Shown here piece after piece: positions 14,370 to 21,683 of a stretch of 21,903 nucleotides of DNA. A model generated the notes under the pieces. The model was not told the origin of the DNA and searched no databases. It was given only the letters and a program-made list of their open reading frames with translations. Origin of the DNA: CAZLQR01 sp964404095. GTDB lineage: Bacteria; Patescibacteriota; Microgenomatia; UBA1406; GWC2-37-13. Position 1 is the stretch's first letter. Every line of letters starts with the position of its first letter. The position numbers and the translations under genes are program-made. The DNA is taken from positions 1-21,903 of the forward strand of contig CAYOIN010000019.1 of the NCBI GenBank assembly GCA_964404095.1, given 5' to 3'.

Positions 14370-14443
14370 TGGAGCGGGTGACCAGAATCGAACTGGCATC
14401 TACTCCTTGGAAGGGAGTCATTCTACCACTGAACTACACCCGC
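14370..14443 (-). tRNA. tRNA-Gly(TCC)
   Basis: The minus strand gives acceptor GCGGGTG/CACCCGC, D arm with GTTCAGTGGTAGA, anticodon stem ACTCC/GGAGT with loop CTTCCAA (anticodon TCC at 14411-14409), and T arm GCCAG-TTCGATT-CTGGT. The discriminator is T at 14373 and CCA is encoded (14372-14370). Its 3' end lies 3 bp beyond the stop codon of the convergent nucleotidyltransferase gene. An extended -10 (TGGTATAAT, 14464-14456) lies 12 bases upstream. Confidence 0.95.
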
Positions 14444-14455
14444 AGTCAGATCTTT

Positions 14456-14464
14456 ATTATACCA
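14456..14464 (-). promoter_or_regulatory. Extended -10 box of tRNA-Gly
   Basis: TGGTATAAT on the minus strand, 12 bases before the mature tRNA 5' end. No convincing -35. It is the third tRNA in the window with a TGN-TATAAT element. Confidence 0.5.
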
Positions 14465-14505
14465 AAGGGATGTAGCAACCGTACGGTCATCAGAGACGTA
14501 AGGAG

Positions 14506-14751
14506 TTATTTTGAACCGAGTCTTTTAGTGAGCTGTTCTTTTCTCTGTGTTAGGTCAAATAGTCTACTCCCAGCTCTTCTCTGGTTTAGTAGTGCTTCAT
14601 TTTTAGCTGTGGTCGGAGTTTGGGACAGGCTGATGATTCGATCCGCCTGATCGAGGACTCGCTCGGTTGTACGGATTCGTCGATCGGTCCAGGCAAGCTG
14701 GGTTGAAAGGATGGGGTGTCGTAGTCTTGATCCACTATTTCGTTCTGCCAT
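14506..14751 (-). CDS. Small Arg-rich helical protein, 81 aa
   Basis: I do not recognise a family. The 81-residue product is soluble and mostly helical by composition, with many Arg, Leu and Gln residues (TDRRIRTTERVLDQADRI, later QRRAGSRLFDLTQRKEQL). The frame is open back to 14790, but the ATG at 14751 is chosen because a good promoter (TTGAAA, 16 nt, TATACT) ends seven bases before it, and the extension would run through that promoter. It follows a similar-sized Arg-rich gene (14783-15049) on the same strand with 31 bp between. Both contain a (L/W)TDR-x-R start to the helical part, so they may be distant duplicates. Confidence 0.6.
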   Translation of the reverse strand: MAERNSGSRLRHPILSTQLAWTDRRIRTTERVLDQADRIISLSQTPTTAKNEALLNQRRAGSRLFDLTQRKEQLTKRLGSK

Positions 14752-14758
14752 GAGGTGT

Positions 14759-14786
14759 AGTATAGCGACTCGACTAATTATTTCAA
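14759..14786 (-). promoter_or_regulatory. Predicted promoter of the 81-aa gene
   Basis: On the minus strand TTGAAA (14786-14781), a 16-nt spacer and TATACT (14764-14759), then seven bases to the ATG at 14751. The -35 overlaps the stop of the upstream small gene. Confidence 0.55.
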
Positions 14787-15049
14787 CCACTTCTTCTATA
14801 TAAGGGAGTGATCCTAGGCCAGTATCGAGTCAGAGCCGATCGTCTATCCTCGAGATCGGTAAGCGCCCGTTCCACCGTTCGGAGTTCATGGGTGAGAAGA
14901 CCGCGCATTTCACTTCCATGCTTTGGGTTCTGTTCCTTATCGGCCAAAATAAAAAAATAGTCTAGTGCGTTGGCAATCTGTCGTTGAACTCTGCGGAGTC
15001 GCCACCGGTCCGTAAGTGATGGTTTATGGGTTGGTGATTGTTCTTTCAT
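14783..15049 (-). CDS. Small Arg-rich helical protein, 88 aa
   Basis: No family is recognised. The product is soluble and strongly charged, with helical heptad-like stretches LTDRWRLRRVQRQIANALDY and RTVERALTDLEDRRSALTR, so a small coiled-coil or nucleic-acid-binding protein is possible. The frame is open to 15172, but that extension crosses the divergent glycosyltransferase start. The ATG at 15049 has a perfect TATAAT exactly six bases upstream (15061-15056), which decides the start. It shares a 55-bp divergent region with the GT39-like gene and lies in tandem with a second Arg-rich gene of similar size. Confidence 0.6.
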   Translation of the reverse strand: MKEQSPTHKPSLTDRWRLRRVQRQIANALDYFFILADKEQNPKHGSEMRGLLTHELRTVERALTDLEDRRSALTRYWPRITPLYRRSG

Positions 15050-15055
15050 TGGGAG

Positions 15056-15095
15056 ATTATAATCGAACGATTTCATTTTTTCAGTGCGATACAAT
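15056..15095. promoter_or_regulatory. Divergent -10 boxes
   Basis: Minus strand: TATAAT (15061-15056), six bases before the 88-aa gene. Plus strand: TACAAT (15090-15095), nine bases before the GT39-like ATG at 15105. The -35 regions are poor on both sides. Confidence 0.5.
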
Positions 15096-15104
15096 ACAGA
15101 TAGT

Positions 15105-16460
15105 ATGAAAAACTTGAGTGCTTTGCTTTGGTTACTGCTCGGTGCGTTTATTATCCGCTTCATAGCGCTCAATCAATCGCTCTGGCTTGATGAGAGTACG
15201 ACAGCGAACGTTGCGCGAACATATTCCTATTGGGAAATCGTTACAAAATTTTCTCCTCATGACTTTCACCCCCCGTTCTACTATCTCTTCATCGATCTCT
15301 GGACATCGATATTTGGATACTCCGAGATTGTTCTCCGATTGCCGTCGGTCATCGCGAGCGTTATTACAGGAGGCATCGTTTATTCGATCGCGGATCTAAA
15401 ACTTCGGCTGAAGAAAAATAAAAACATCGCGTTGTTTGCATCAGCTTTTTTCTTCATCAATCCACTTGTGGTCTATTACTCACAGGAAGCTCGCATGTAT
15501 GCACTATCTACGTTGTGGACGACACTCCTGTTCTATTTTATTTTGAAGATTGAGCGATCGCATGGTCCACGGATGCGAAATATCATTCTTGCAAATGTCT
15601 TTGGTTTTCTTGCGCTCACATCGTTTTACGGCACAGTTTTTTTCTTTGTTGCACTTTCGTCCTATCTGCTCATATCAAAGAAGTACCGAACATTAATTCT
15701 GACATCAATTGGTCCGGCTGTTGCGATGCTCATCCTCTCTCCCCTCTTCGCGACCCAGCTTAAAAACTCAGGTGAAGTGCTCTCACAGCTTCCAAACTGG
15801 TCGATAACGCTTGGAAAAGCAAATATAAAAAATCTTGCGCTCATCCCCATAAAGTTCGCCACCGGGAAAATTAACCCCGAACCAAAGTTGCTATTTTATT
15901 CCATCGCAGGACTTTGGACGCTGGTAGTTGCGTGCTTCTCACTTCGTAATATCAAGAATCCTAAGTATCGCTCGATCTACATTGTTTTCTTACTGCCGTT
16001 GGTGTTGGGATTCGTGGTCTCGTTCTATAAACCACTGTTACAGTACTTCCGGTTTCAGTATGTTCTTCCGTTTATGTCCATCACCATTGCGATCGGAGTT
16101 ACAGAGCGTTGGCATCGGTGGCTACTGTTGGGTGGGTTCGTAGGCTTTTCGCTGTTCTATCTGTTGCTACCGATGAATCACCGCGAGGACTGGAGATCGC
16201 TTGTGCAGGCACTCCCATCCAGCGCTCCACTATTCGCAACACCCACATCGATTGATCCGTTGAGTTATTACAATCCCTCGCTTCGTTCACGAATTTACAC
16301 CGACCCAGCTTCACTTCGGAATGTTCATGATGTGATCGTCATACCGTATGTGATGGATATCTATGGAATCGACTATGCACGAACGCTGCAGTCGGCAGGC
16401 TTTACCAATGAGACAACGGTGTCCTTTCGCGAGTTAGAATATCAGCAATGGAAAAGATAA
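15105..16460 (+). CDS. GT39/PMT-like integral membrane glycosyltransferase
   Basis: A 451-residue GT-C protein with about ten membrane segments. LNQSLWLDESTTANVA (22-37) carries the Asp-Glu pair (29-30) of the first extracytoplasmic loop, HDFHPPFYYLFIDLW follows, and then FGYSEIVLRLPSVI, the PMT_2 landmarks. YSQEARMYALSTLWT is also conserved. Such enzymes take sugar from a polyprenyl-phosphate donor and act on the outer face of the membrane. The frame also opens at 15084, but the ATG at 15105 follows a TACAAT -10 and starts MKNLSALLWLL. It overlaps the next GT-C gene by 13 bp. The acceptor is unknown. Confidence 0.88.
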   Translation: MKNLSALLWLLLGAFIIRFIALNQSLWLDESTTANVARTYSYWEIVTKFSPHDFHPPFYYLFIDLWTSIFGYSEIVLRLPSVIASVITGGIVYSIADLKLRLKKNKNIALFASAFFFINPLVVYYSQEARMYALSTLWTTLLFYFILKIERSHGPRMRNIILANVFGFLALTSFYGTVFFFVALSSYLLISKKYRTLILTSIGPAVAMLILSPLFATQLKNSGEVLSQLPNWSITLGKANIKNLALIPIKFATGKINPEPKLLFYSIAGLWTLVVACFSLRNIKNPKYRSIYIVFLLPLVLGFVVSFYKPLLQYFRFQYVLPFMSITIAIGVTERWHRWLLLGGFVGFSLFYLLLPMNHREDWRSLVQALPSSAPLFATPTSIDPLSYYNPSLRSRIYTDPASLRNVHDVIVIPYVMDIYGIDYARTLQSAGFTNETTVSFRELEYQQWKR

Positions 16461-17878
16461 AACGAATCGTGCCAGAGCTGCTCTGCTTTGGAATTGTGGC
16501 ATTTTTCTTTCTCTACCGAGTTCTTCTCGGTAGTAGTTTCAATCCAGATCTCGGGAGAGATCTCATGTGGATCTGGGATATTATTCATGGAGATACCACT
16601 CTCCTCGGCCCAAAACTATCATTTGGGGGGTATTATCTTGGGCCACACTACTACTATCTTTTTGCACCGTTTGTATTTCTTTCGAAGGGTTTTCCTCCGG
16701 GGTTAGTGATCGGGAACGCTCTGGTGTCGGCGCTGTTCATGAGCTTGATTTTTGCGGTTCTCCGACGACATCACGGAGCTCTATTTAGTTCAGTGAGTAT
16801 TCTTTGGTTATCGATTACTCCCTATGTACTGTTCTCTGCTCGCAATCCAGGTAATGCCTATTCGTACATTACCGCACTGCTCTTCTATCTTGTCCTCATG
16901 GTCTATGCAAAAAAAACGCGCGCCTTTTATTTTAGTGCGGGTATGTTCGCGGGTTGTATTCTTAACTTCCATCCCGCGGCTGTTTTCGCCATGATTCCCT
17001 TCTATTTTGCAACACTTCCCCGAGCGTCATGGAAGGAGTTTTTCGTAAGATCCGCTCTGTTTGGATTCGGTCTTGGCATTCTGTTTAGTCCAACGATTCT
17101 GTTCGAAGTTCGCCATCACTTCATTATGTTTACCAATACCTTCATCAACAAGTCCTACCAATCGTTTATCGGTGGCCAGAGCGCTGCGAGCATGATGAAA
17201 GCCTCACCAAACCCGATTCTCAACGCAGTGATTGTCGATCGTTTCCTCGCTCCGTGGATTTCTCCATCCCTGCTTTGGTTGATCGGAATCATCTGCTTTG
17301 CCATTCTCACCAAACGCACCTCGCATATGGTTCGTATTGTCGGTTGCATGGTTGGTCTTCTGGCGCTATTTCACGTTGCATTACAGTTTCAGGTCGCATT
17401 CCACTATGCATTTCCACTCTTAGTTGGACTGCAGGTTGGGGTTCTCGTGCTCCTTGCTCAACTTTCCACACGTTTTCGATATGGAGTTCTAGCGCTGTGT
17501 ATGTTGTCGGCTACGTGGATGTTTCCATTCCAGTATTTCGAGAGACCGTATCGGGATTTTTCTACACTCTATCAGGCGACTCATGCCGCAGTGCAGCAAT
17601 TTCCTCGATCGCGTGAAAGCGTTAGTGTCGCGTACTTTGGGGGTAATGCACTTGCGACATTAGGATACGAGTATCGATATCTTCTGAAAATCGAAGGATA
17701 TACTGTTGCAGGTGAACAAGAGTATGCCCAATCAAACAATCTTATCGTTGTTTCTGAGGAGGGAGAACTTGATTTCACCACGCTCCGTACCTGGGAGCTC
17801 GATCAATTTGGCAACAAAACACTTCTCAAGAAAGTTCAGGTCGGTCGAGTAATTTACTATCTATTTCGCAAGGCCTAA
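16448..17878 (+). CDS. Second GT-C membrane glycosyltransferase, GT39-like
   Basis: A 476-residue polytopic protein that begins within the last 13 bp of the previous gene, so the two are co-translated. FNPDLGRDLMW (31-41) gives the acidic loop-1 residues. GDTTLLGPKLSFGGYYLGP, then HYYYLFAPFVFLS, resemble bacterial PMT_2-type proteins, though more divergent than the upstream one. The C-terminal part (about 370-476) is soluble and ends RVIYYLFRKA. It probably acts on the same glycan as its neighbour. The 3' end overlaps the convergent GT2 gene by 18 bp. Confidence 0.82.
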   Translation: MEKIKRIVPELLCFGIVAFFFLYRVLLGSSFNPDLGRDLMWIWDIIHGDTTLLGPKLSFGGYYLGPHYYYLFAPFVFLSKGFPPGLVIGNALVSALFMSLIFAVLRRHHGALFSSVSILWLSITPYVLFSARNPGNAYSYITALLFYLVLMVYAKKTRAFYFSAGMFAGCILNFHPAAVFAMIPFYFATLPRASWKEFFVRSALFGFGLGILFSPTILFEVRHHFIMFTNTFINKSYQSFIGGQSAASMMKASPNPILNAVIVDRFLAPWISPSLLWLIGIICFAILTKRTSHMVRIVGCMVGLLALFHVALQFQVAFHYAFPLLVGLQVGVLVLLAQLSTRFRYGVLALCMLSATWMFPFQYFERPYRDFSTLYQATHAAVQQFPRSRESVSVAYFGGNALATLGYEYRYLLKIEGYTVAGEQEYAQSNNLIVVSEEGELDFTTLRTWELDQFGNKTLLKKVQVGRVIYYLFRKA

Positions 17879-18676
17879 GACAGCTTTGAGCAGCCCAGAT
17901 ACATTACGGAGTCGTTCTACGACGATCTGAGGAAAGTACTGCATGATCCGCCGAGCACCCCAGTTCTTATAGATGAGCAGATACCAGTTTCGTAGATCGA
18001 GCCATCGTTTCCGAACAGGCATTGCAGAAGAAGTTCCTTGACCTTGATGAACTACGGAGACGGTCTCGGTTGTACCAAATTTGTATCCCAGCTTTTTGGC
18101 TCGGAGAAAGAGATCGACGTCCTCAAGATAGGCAAAAAACCGTTCATCAAATCCCTTGAGTTTTTCAAAACTACTCCGTCGCACTACGAGGGCGGCAGCG
18201 GTAAGTCCGTCGAGTAGTTCATGGTTATCGTTCTGAGGTCGCAACTCAAGTACCTTCCCCTGCGGAAGGACATGGTATCCATTATTTTCCGCAACGCCAT
18301 CAAGGCGATTAATTCGTGGTGTGGTAGCAAACCACTTTTGCTTCTCAAGTTCGGTAATGCATTCTTTGATCCATGGTTGTGAACACCGAATATCATCATT
18401 AACGAAGGTATAGTACTCCACGCCAAAATGTTTCGCTGCTGCACGAGCGCCATCATTGCATGCCTTTGCAAAACCGGTGTTTCGGCCCTGTTCAACAACG
18501 ATCAGGTTGCTGAGCTGTGCATTGAATGAATAGGCCTCTTGGTTGTTATTCACCACAACAACGGGCATGGTTGGATAGAGGTTGGCAAGATCGTTGAGGA
18601 GCTGACGTACGCCTTCGCGGTTATGGAGCGTCGGGATAATACAGGCGATGTTAATGTGGGAGTTTTTTGTATTCAT
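17861..18676 (-). CDS. GT2 glycosyltransferase, rhamnosyltransferase-like
   Basis: A 271-residue soluble GT-A enzyme. CIIPTLHN starts the fold (12-19), VVNNN is at 41-45, and NTGFAKACNDGA (66-77) and FVNDDI (91-96) carry the nucleotide/metal site. FDERFFAYLEDVDLFLR (176-192) is the conserved acceptor-side motif of WcaE/RfbN-like transferases, many of which add rhamnose or other deoxysugars. That would fit the gmd and RmlC-like genes nearby, but the sugar cannot be read directly. The ATG at 18676 overlaps the end of the flippase gene by 26 bp and is the first start with a complete fold. It is probably co-transcribed with the flippase. Confidence 0.9.
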   Translation of the reverse strand: MNTKNSHINIACIIPTLHNREGVRQLLNDLANLYPTMPVVVVNNNQEAYSFNAQLSNLIVVEQGRNTGFAKACNDGARAAAKHFGVEYYTFVNDDIRCSQPWIKECITELEKQKWFATTPRINRLDGVAENNGYHVLPQGKVLELRPQNDNHELLDGLTAAALVVRRSSFEKLKGFDERFFAYLEDVDLFLRAKKLGYKFGTTETVSVVHQGQGTSSAMPVRKRWLDLRNWYLLIYKNWGARRIMQYFPQIVVERLRNVSGLLKAVLGLAK

Positions 18677-19931
18677 AGATGGCGATGCACAACAGCATGG
18701 CTGTTGAAATGCTCACCGTTCCGGTGAGTGTCCAGACCGGTCCTTGCACACCGATAGTTGGAATGAGCGAGAGACAGCCAATCGTCATACCAAGAAAAAA
18801 AACCGCATTTGCACCCAGCATGTACTTTGGTTGTTTGATGGTGTAGAGCACGAAGAGAAACAGCATATTTTCGTAGGTAAAGATGATGTATGGGACTGCA
18901 AGCTGTTTCGCTACGCGCGATGCAACAAGGAACTTTTCGGTAAAAAAGAGTTGAAATATCCAGTCAGGGGTAACGGCAAGCAGAACGTACATCGCCGCCG
19001 GGATCGATAGGTACAAGATGCTTGGCTTAATGAGCTTTCGTACTTCATGTCTCCGTTGTGCGCCAGAAAAAAGTGGTGAGAGCACCTGCGTCACGCTCAC
19101 CGCAAAGGTTGCAATGGTGAGGGCAATTTTTTGAGCGAGCGCGTAATATCCGAGATCTTGCCGGAGTCCAAAATATGAAAGGAGAAAGAGATCCATTCGT
19201 TGTCCGAGATTGTAGAGCTGCATGGAAACAAAGTAGGTAACGGTATATCGGAGTTTCAGTACGCTTCGATCAATTCCGGCCGACCACACCCGCTCCAACG
19301 CAGATCGCTTTTCAAGAAACATCGGAAGTATGAAGCCGAATGATCCCAGAATACCAAATACCACAAGCACCGAGTACGGGCCTACCTGCGCAGTGTTCCA
19401 TAGATAGATGAGGCCAAGAAGTTTTACAACATTGGAGAGGTTTACATAGATGCTTACCTTCATAAACTGCTGTGCAGCCAGGAGTACATTGGTGGTAAAG
19501 TTCTGCCAGATAAAAAGCAGAACGCCTGCAAACAAAACAATGGTAATTGAGGTATCGCTTCCGGTCTTGAAAAAGACGCTGTCGAGCCACTGAAACGATA
19601 GTCCTAATACCACAATCGCCATGGTCGCGAAGATGGTCTGAAAAAGAAAGAGCGTTTTTATGAAGCTCATTGTTGAGGGATGATCCTTTTCTCTCATCTG
19701 AGGAACGTATGAATAGATGGTTGCAGTTGTTCCAAAGTCAAAGACGTTTGCCAGAACATACGAAATACCGAGTAGCACCCCGAGCACTCCATACTCCACC
19801 GGAGTCATGATGCGTACAAGAATGAGCGCAAAGAGTGCGGTAAACGCGGTATTCAGGTAGTTGCCGAGGGTGTTGATGAGGATGTGAATGCTGGTCGGAT
19901 GCTTTATGAACATTGTAAATTTCTTCAGCAT
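18651..19931 (-). CDS. Wzx-like polysaccharide flippase
   Basis: A 426-residue polytopic protein with about 12 membrane helices, of the MOP superfamily (polysaccharide biosynthesis protein type). LGNYLNTAFTALFALILVRI and MTPVEYGVLGVLL are the N-terminal hallmarks, and LRQDLGYYALAQKIALTIA is the repeat motif at mid-length. It should flip a lipid-linked oligosaccharide across the membrane. It heads a minus-strand unit with the GT2 gene. The 49-bp divergent region with gmd holds a weak TAGAAT five bases before the ATG. A start at Met7 is also possible. Confidence 0.9.
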   Translation of the reverse strand: MLKKFTMFIKHPTSIHILINTLGNYLNTAFTALFALILVRIMTPVEYGVLGVLLGISYVLANVFDFGTTATIYSYVPQMREKDHPSTMSFIKTLFLFQTIFATMAIVVLGLSFQWLDSVFFKTGSDTSITIVLFAGVLLFIWQNFTTNVLLAAQQFMKVSIYVNLSNVVKLLGLIYLWNTAQVGPYSVLVVFGILGSFGFILPMFLEKRSALERVWSAGIDRSVLKLRYTVTYFVSMQLYNLGQRMDLFLLSYFGLRQDLGYYALAQKIALTIATFAVSVTQVLSPLFSGAQRRHEVRKLIKPSILYLSIPAAMYVLLAVTPDWIFQLFFTEKFLVASRVAKQLAVPYIIFTYENMLFLFVLYTIKQPKYMLGANAVFFLGMTIGCLSLIPTIGVQGPVWTLTGTVSISTAMLLCIAIYEYKKLPH

Positions 19932-19965
19932 GCTATATTCTATGATATTAGCGTGTGAATTACGC

Positions 19966-19971
19966 TACAAT
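19966..19971 (+). promoter_or_regulatory. Possible -10 box of gmd
   Basis: TACAAT nine bases before the ATG at 19981. No good -35. It fits the pattern of near-leaderless starts here, with less support than the best cases. Confidence 0.4.
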
Positions 19972-19980
19972 ATAAGATCT

Positions 19981-20964
19981 ATGGCACACAAAACAGCTTT
20001 GGTGACTGGTATTCTTGGTCAGGATGGTCCGTACTTGGCTCAGCTTCTCATCGAGAAGGGGTACAAGGTATATGGCATGATGTCTCGATATTCGAACCCT
20101 AACTTCGAAAATACCGACTATCTTGGCGTCACGAAAGATATTAACTTCGTCGAAGGTGATCTTACGGATGAGTCTTCACTGATTAATCTTGTGAAGACGA
20201 CGAGACCAGATGAAATCTACAACCTCGCAGCCCAGTCATTTGTAGGTTCATCATGGGAGCAGGCGAAATTAACCACCGAGGTAAACTCGCTCGGCGTGCT
20301 CTATCTACTGAACGCTATCAAGCTCATCTCCCCAACCACACGATTTTATCAGGCATCAACTTCGGAGATGTTCGGACTGAGCGTAAAGGATGGATTTCAA
20401 GATGAGGAAACTCCATTTCATCCCCGCAGCCCGTACGGGGTTTCGAAGGTTTATGCATATTGGATCACAGTGAACTATCGAGAGTCATTTGGGTTATTTA
20501 CAACCAATGGAGTTCTGTTCAATCATGAGTCTCCTCTTCGCGGAAAGCAGTTTGTGACGCGAAAGATTACGGATGGAGTCGCTCAGATAAAGATGGGCCT
20601 CAAAGACTCACTCCATCTGGGAAATCTTGATGCAAAGCGAGACTGGGGATTTGCCGGAGATTATGTGAAGGCGATGTATCTCATGCTTCAGCAGGATGCC
20701 CCGGACGACTTCGTTGTAGCAAGCGGAACCACGCATACGGTTCGAGAATGTGTCGATGTGGCATTCCGTACGGCGGGAATCTCTGACTGGGAAAAGTACG
20801 TGAAGATCGATCCTCGGTTCATGCGACCGGCAGAGGTCCCTCATCTGCAAGGTAGGGCTGACAAGGCAAAGAAGATTCTTGGGTGGCAACCTGAAGTATC
20901 TTTTGAGGAGCTGATCAAGATGATGGTTGAGGCAGATATCAAGCGATATCAAGACAAAGCATGA
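19981..20964 (+). CDS. gmd: GDP-mannose 4,6-dehydratase
   Basis: A 327-residue extended SDR enzyme. The NADP motif GILGQDG is at 10-16, NLAAQSFVG at 81-89, the catalytic TSEMFG at 127-132 (Thr127, Glu129), and SPYGVSK with Tyr152/Lys156. NHESPLRG and LGNLDAKRDWGFAGDYV are diagnostic of Gmd. It converts GDP-mannose to GDP-4-keto-6-deoxymannose, the precursor of GDP-fucose, GDP-rhamnose or GDP-perosamine. No reductase or aminotransferase partner is in the window. The frame opens at 19888, but the ATG at 19981 starts MAHKTALVTG and follows a -10 box. The stop overlaps the methyltransferase start as ATGA, which suggests functional coupling. Confidence 0.93.
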   Translation: MAHKTALVTGILGQDGPYLAQLLIEKGYKVYGMMSRYSNPNFENTDYLGVTKDINFVEGDLTDESSLINLVKTTRPDEIYNLAAQSFVGSSWEQAKLTTEVNSLGVLYLLNAIKLISPTTRFYQASTSEMFGLSVKDGFQDEETPFHPRSPYGVSKVYAYWITVNYRESFGLFTTNGVLFNHESPLRGKQFVTRKITDGVAQIKMGLKDSLHLGNLDAKRDWGFAGDYVKAMYLMLQQDAPDDFVVASGTTHTVRECVDVAFRTAGISDWEKYVKIDPRFMRPAEVPHLQGRADKAKKILGWQPEVSFEELIKMMVEADIKRYQDKA

Positions 20965-21683
20965 AGGACCTCTCAACGCAGCAGTTGACGCTCGCATCAT
21001 CGGAGTATGATCTTCGGATCACAAATCTCGCGCGGTTTATTTATCGCAAACTTCCCATTCGATCAGGATCGATTATTGATATTGGGGCCGGAAACGGTCT
21101 CGTTCTGAAGTTCTTCAAAGATAGAGGGTTTACGGTGTCAGGAATCGAGCTGGAGAAGGACCAAGTGCATCAGATGCAGCAGGATCACCGACTCAAAGGT
21201 GTACATCTGCAACAAGGTGACATTACCACACTACGCGGTAAACAAAACTATGACGTTGTCATTGCCTCGGATGTGATCGAGCACATCGAGGACGACACTT
21301 CTGCAGTGCAAAATCTATTCTCATTTGTAGCTCCTGGAGGCTACTTAGTCATCACCGTTCCTGCACACATGCACCTATTTGGAAAACGCGATACTGCATG
21401 GGGTCATTACCGTCGTTACGACCGTTCCATGCTCAGTAAGCAGATGAGCAAATTAGCAAACAGTTCGCCGGTTGGATACTGGCAGTGGAATATGATTGGC
21501 TACGGAATGTACTACTTCTACGAACGCATCTTACACCGACCGATTGAGGAGAAGTTTCGATACAACCAGTCGTTTCTTTCACGTACCCTACGAGCGGTTC
21601 TTGATGTAGAACTCCGTATTGAGGAATGGTTTGGTGGCGTACCACGCGGGCTCACGCAGGTTGCGATTATTCGGAAGGATTAG
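20961..21683 (+). CDS. Class I SAM-dependent methyltransferase
   Basis: A 240-residue methyltransferase. Motif I is DIGAGNG (40-46) with acidic Glu64 ending strand 2. SDVIEH and FVAPGGYLVITVPAH are motifs IV-VI, and DTAWGHYRRYDRSML is a stretch often seen in surface-glycan or lipid methyltransferases of the Methyltransf_11/23 type. The 4-base overlap with gmd suggests action on a deoxysugar or lipid-linked glycan, but small-molecule targets cannot be excluded. The stop overlaps the convergent RmlC-like gene by 4 nt. Confidence 0.87.
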   Translation: MKDLSTQQLTLASSEYDLRITNLARFIYRKLPIRSGSIIDIGAGNGLVLKFFKDRGFTVSGIELEKDQVHQMQQDHRLKGVHLQQGDITTLRGKQNYDVVIASDVIEHIEDDTSAVQNLFSFVAPGGYLVITVPAHMHLFGKRDTAWGHYRRYDRSMLSKQMSKLANSSPVGYWQWNMIGYGMYYFYERILHRPIEEKFRYNQSFLSRTLRAVLDVELRIEEWFGGVPRGLTQVAIIRKD

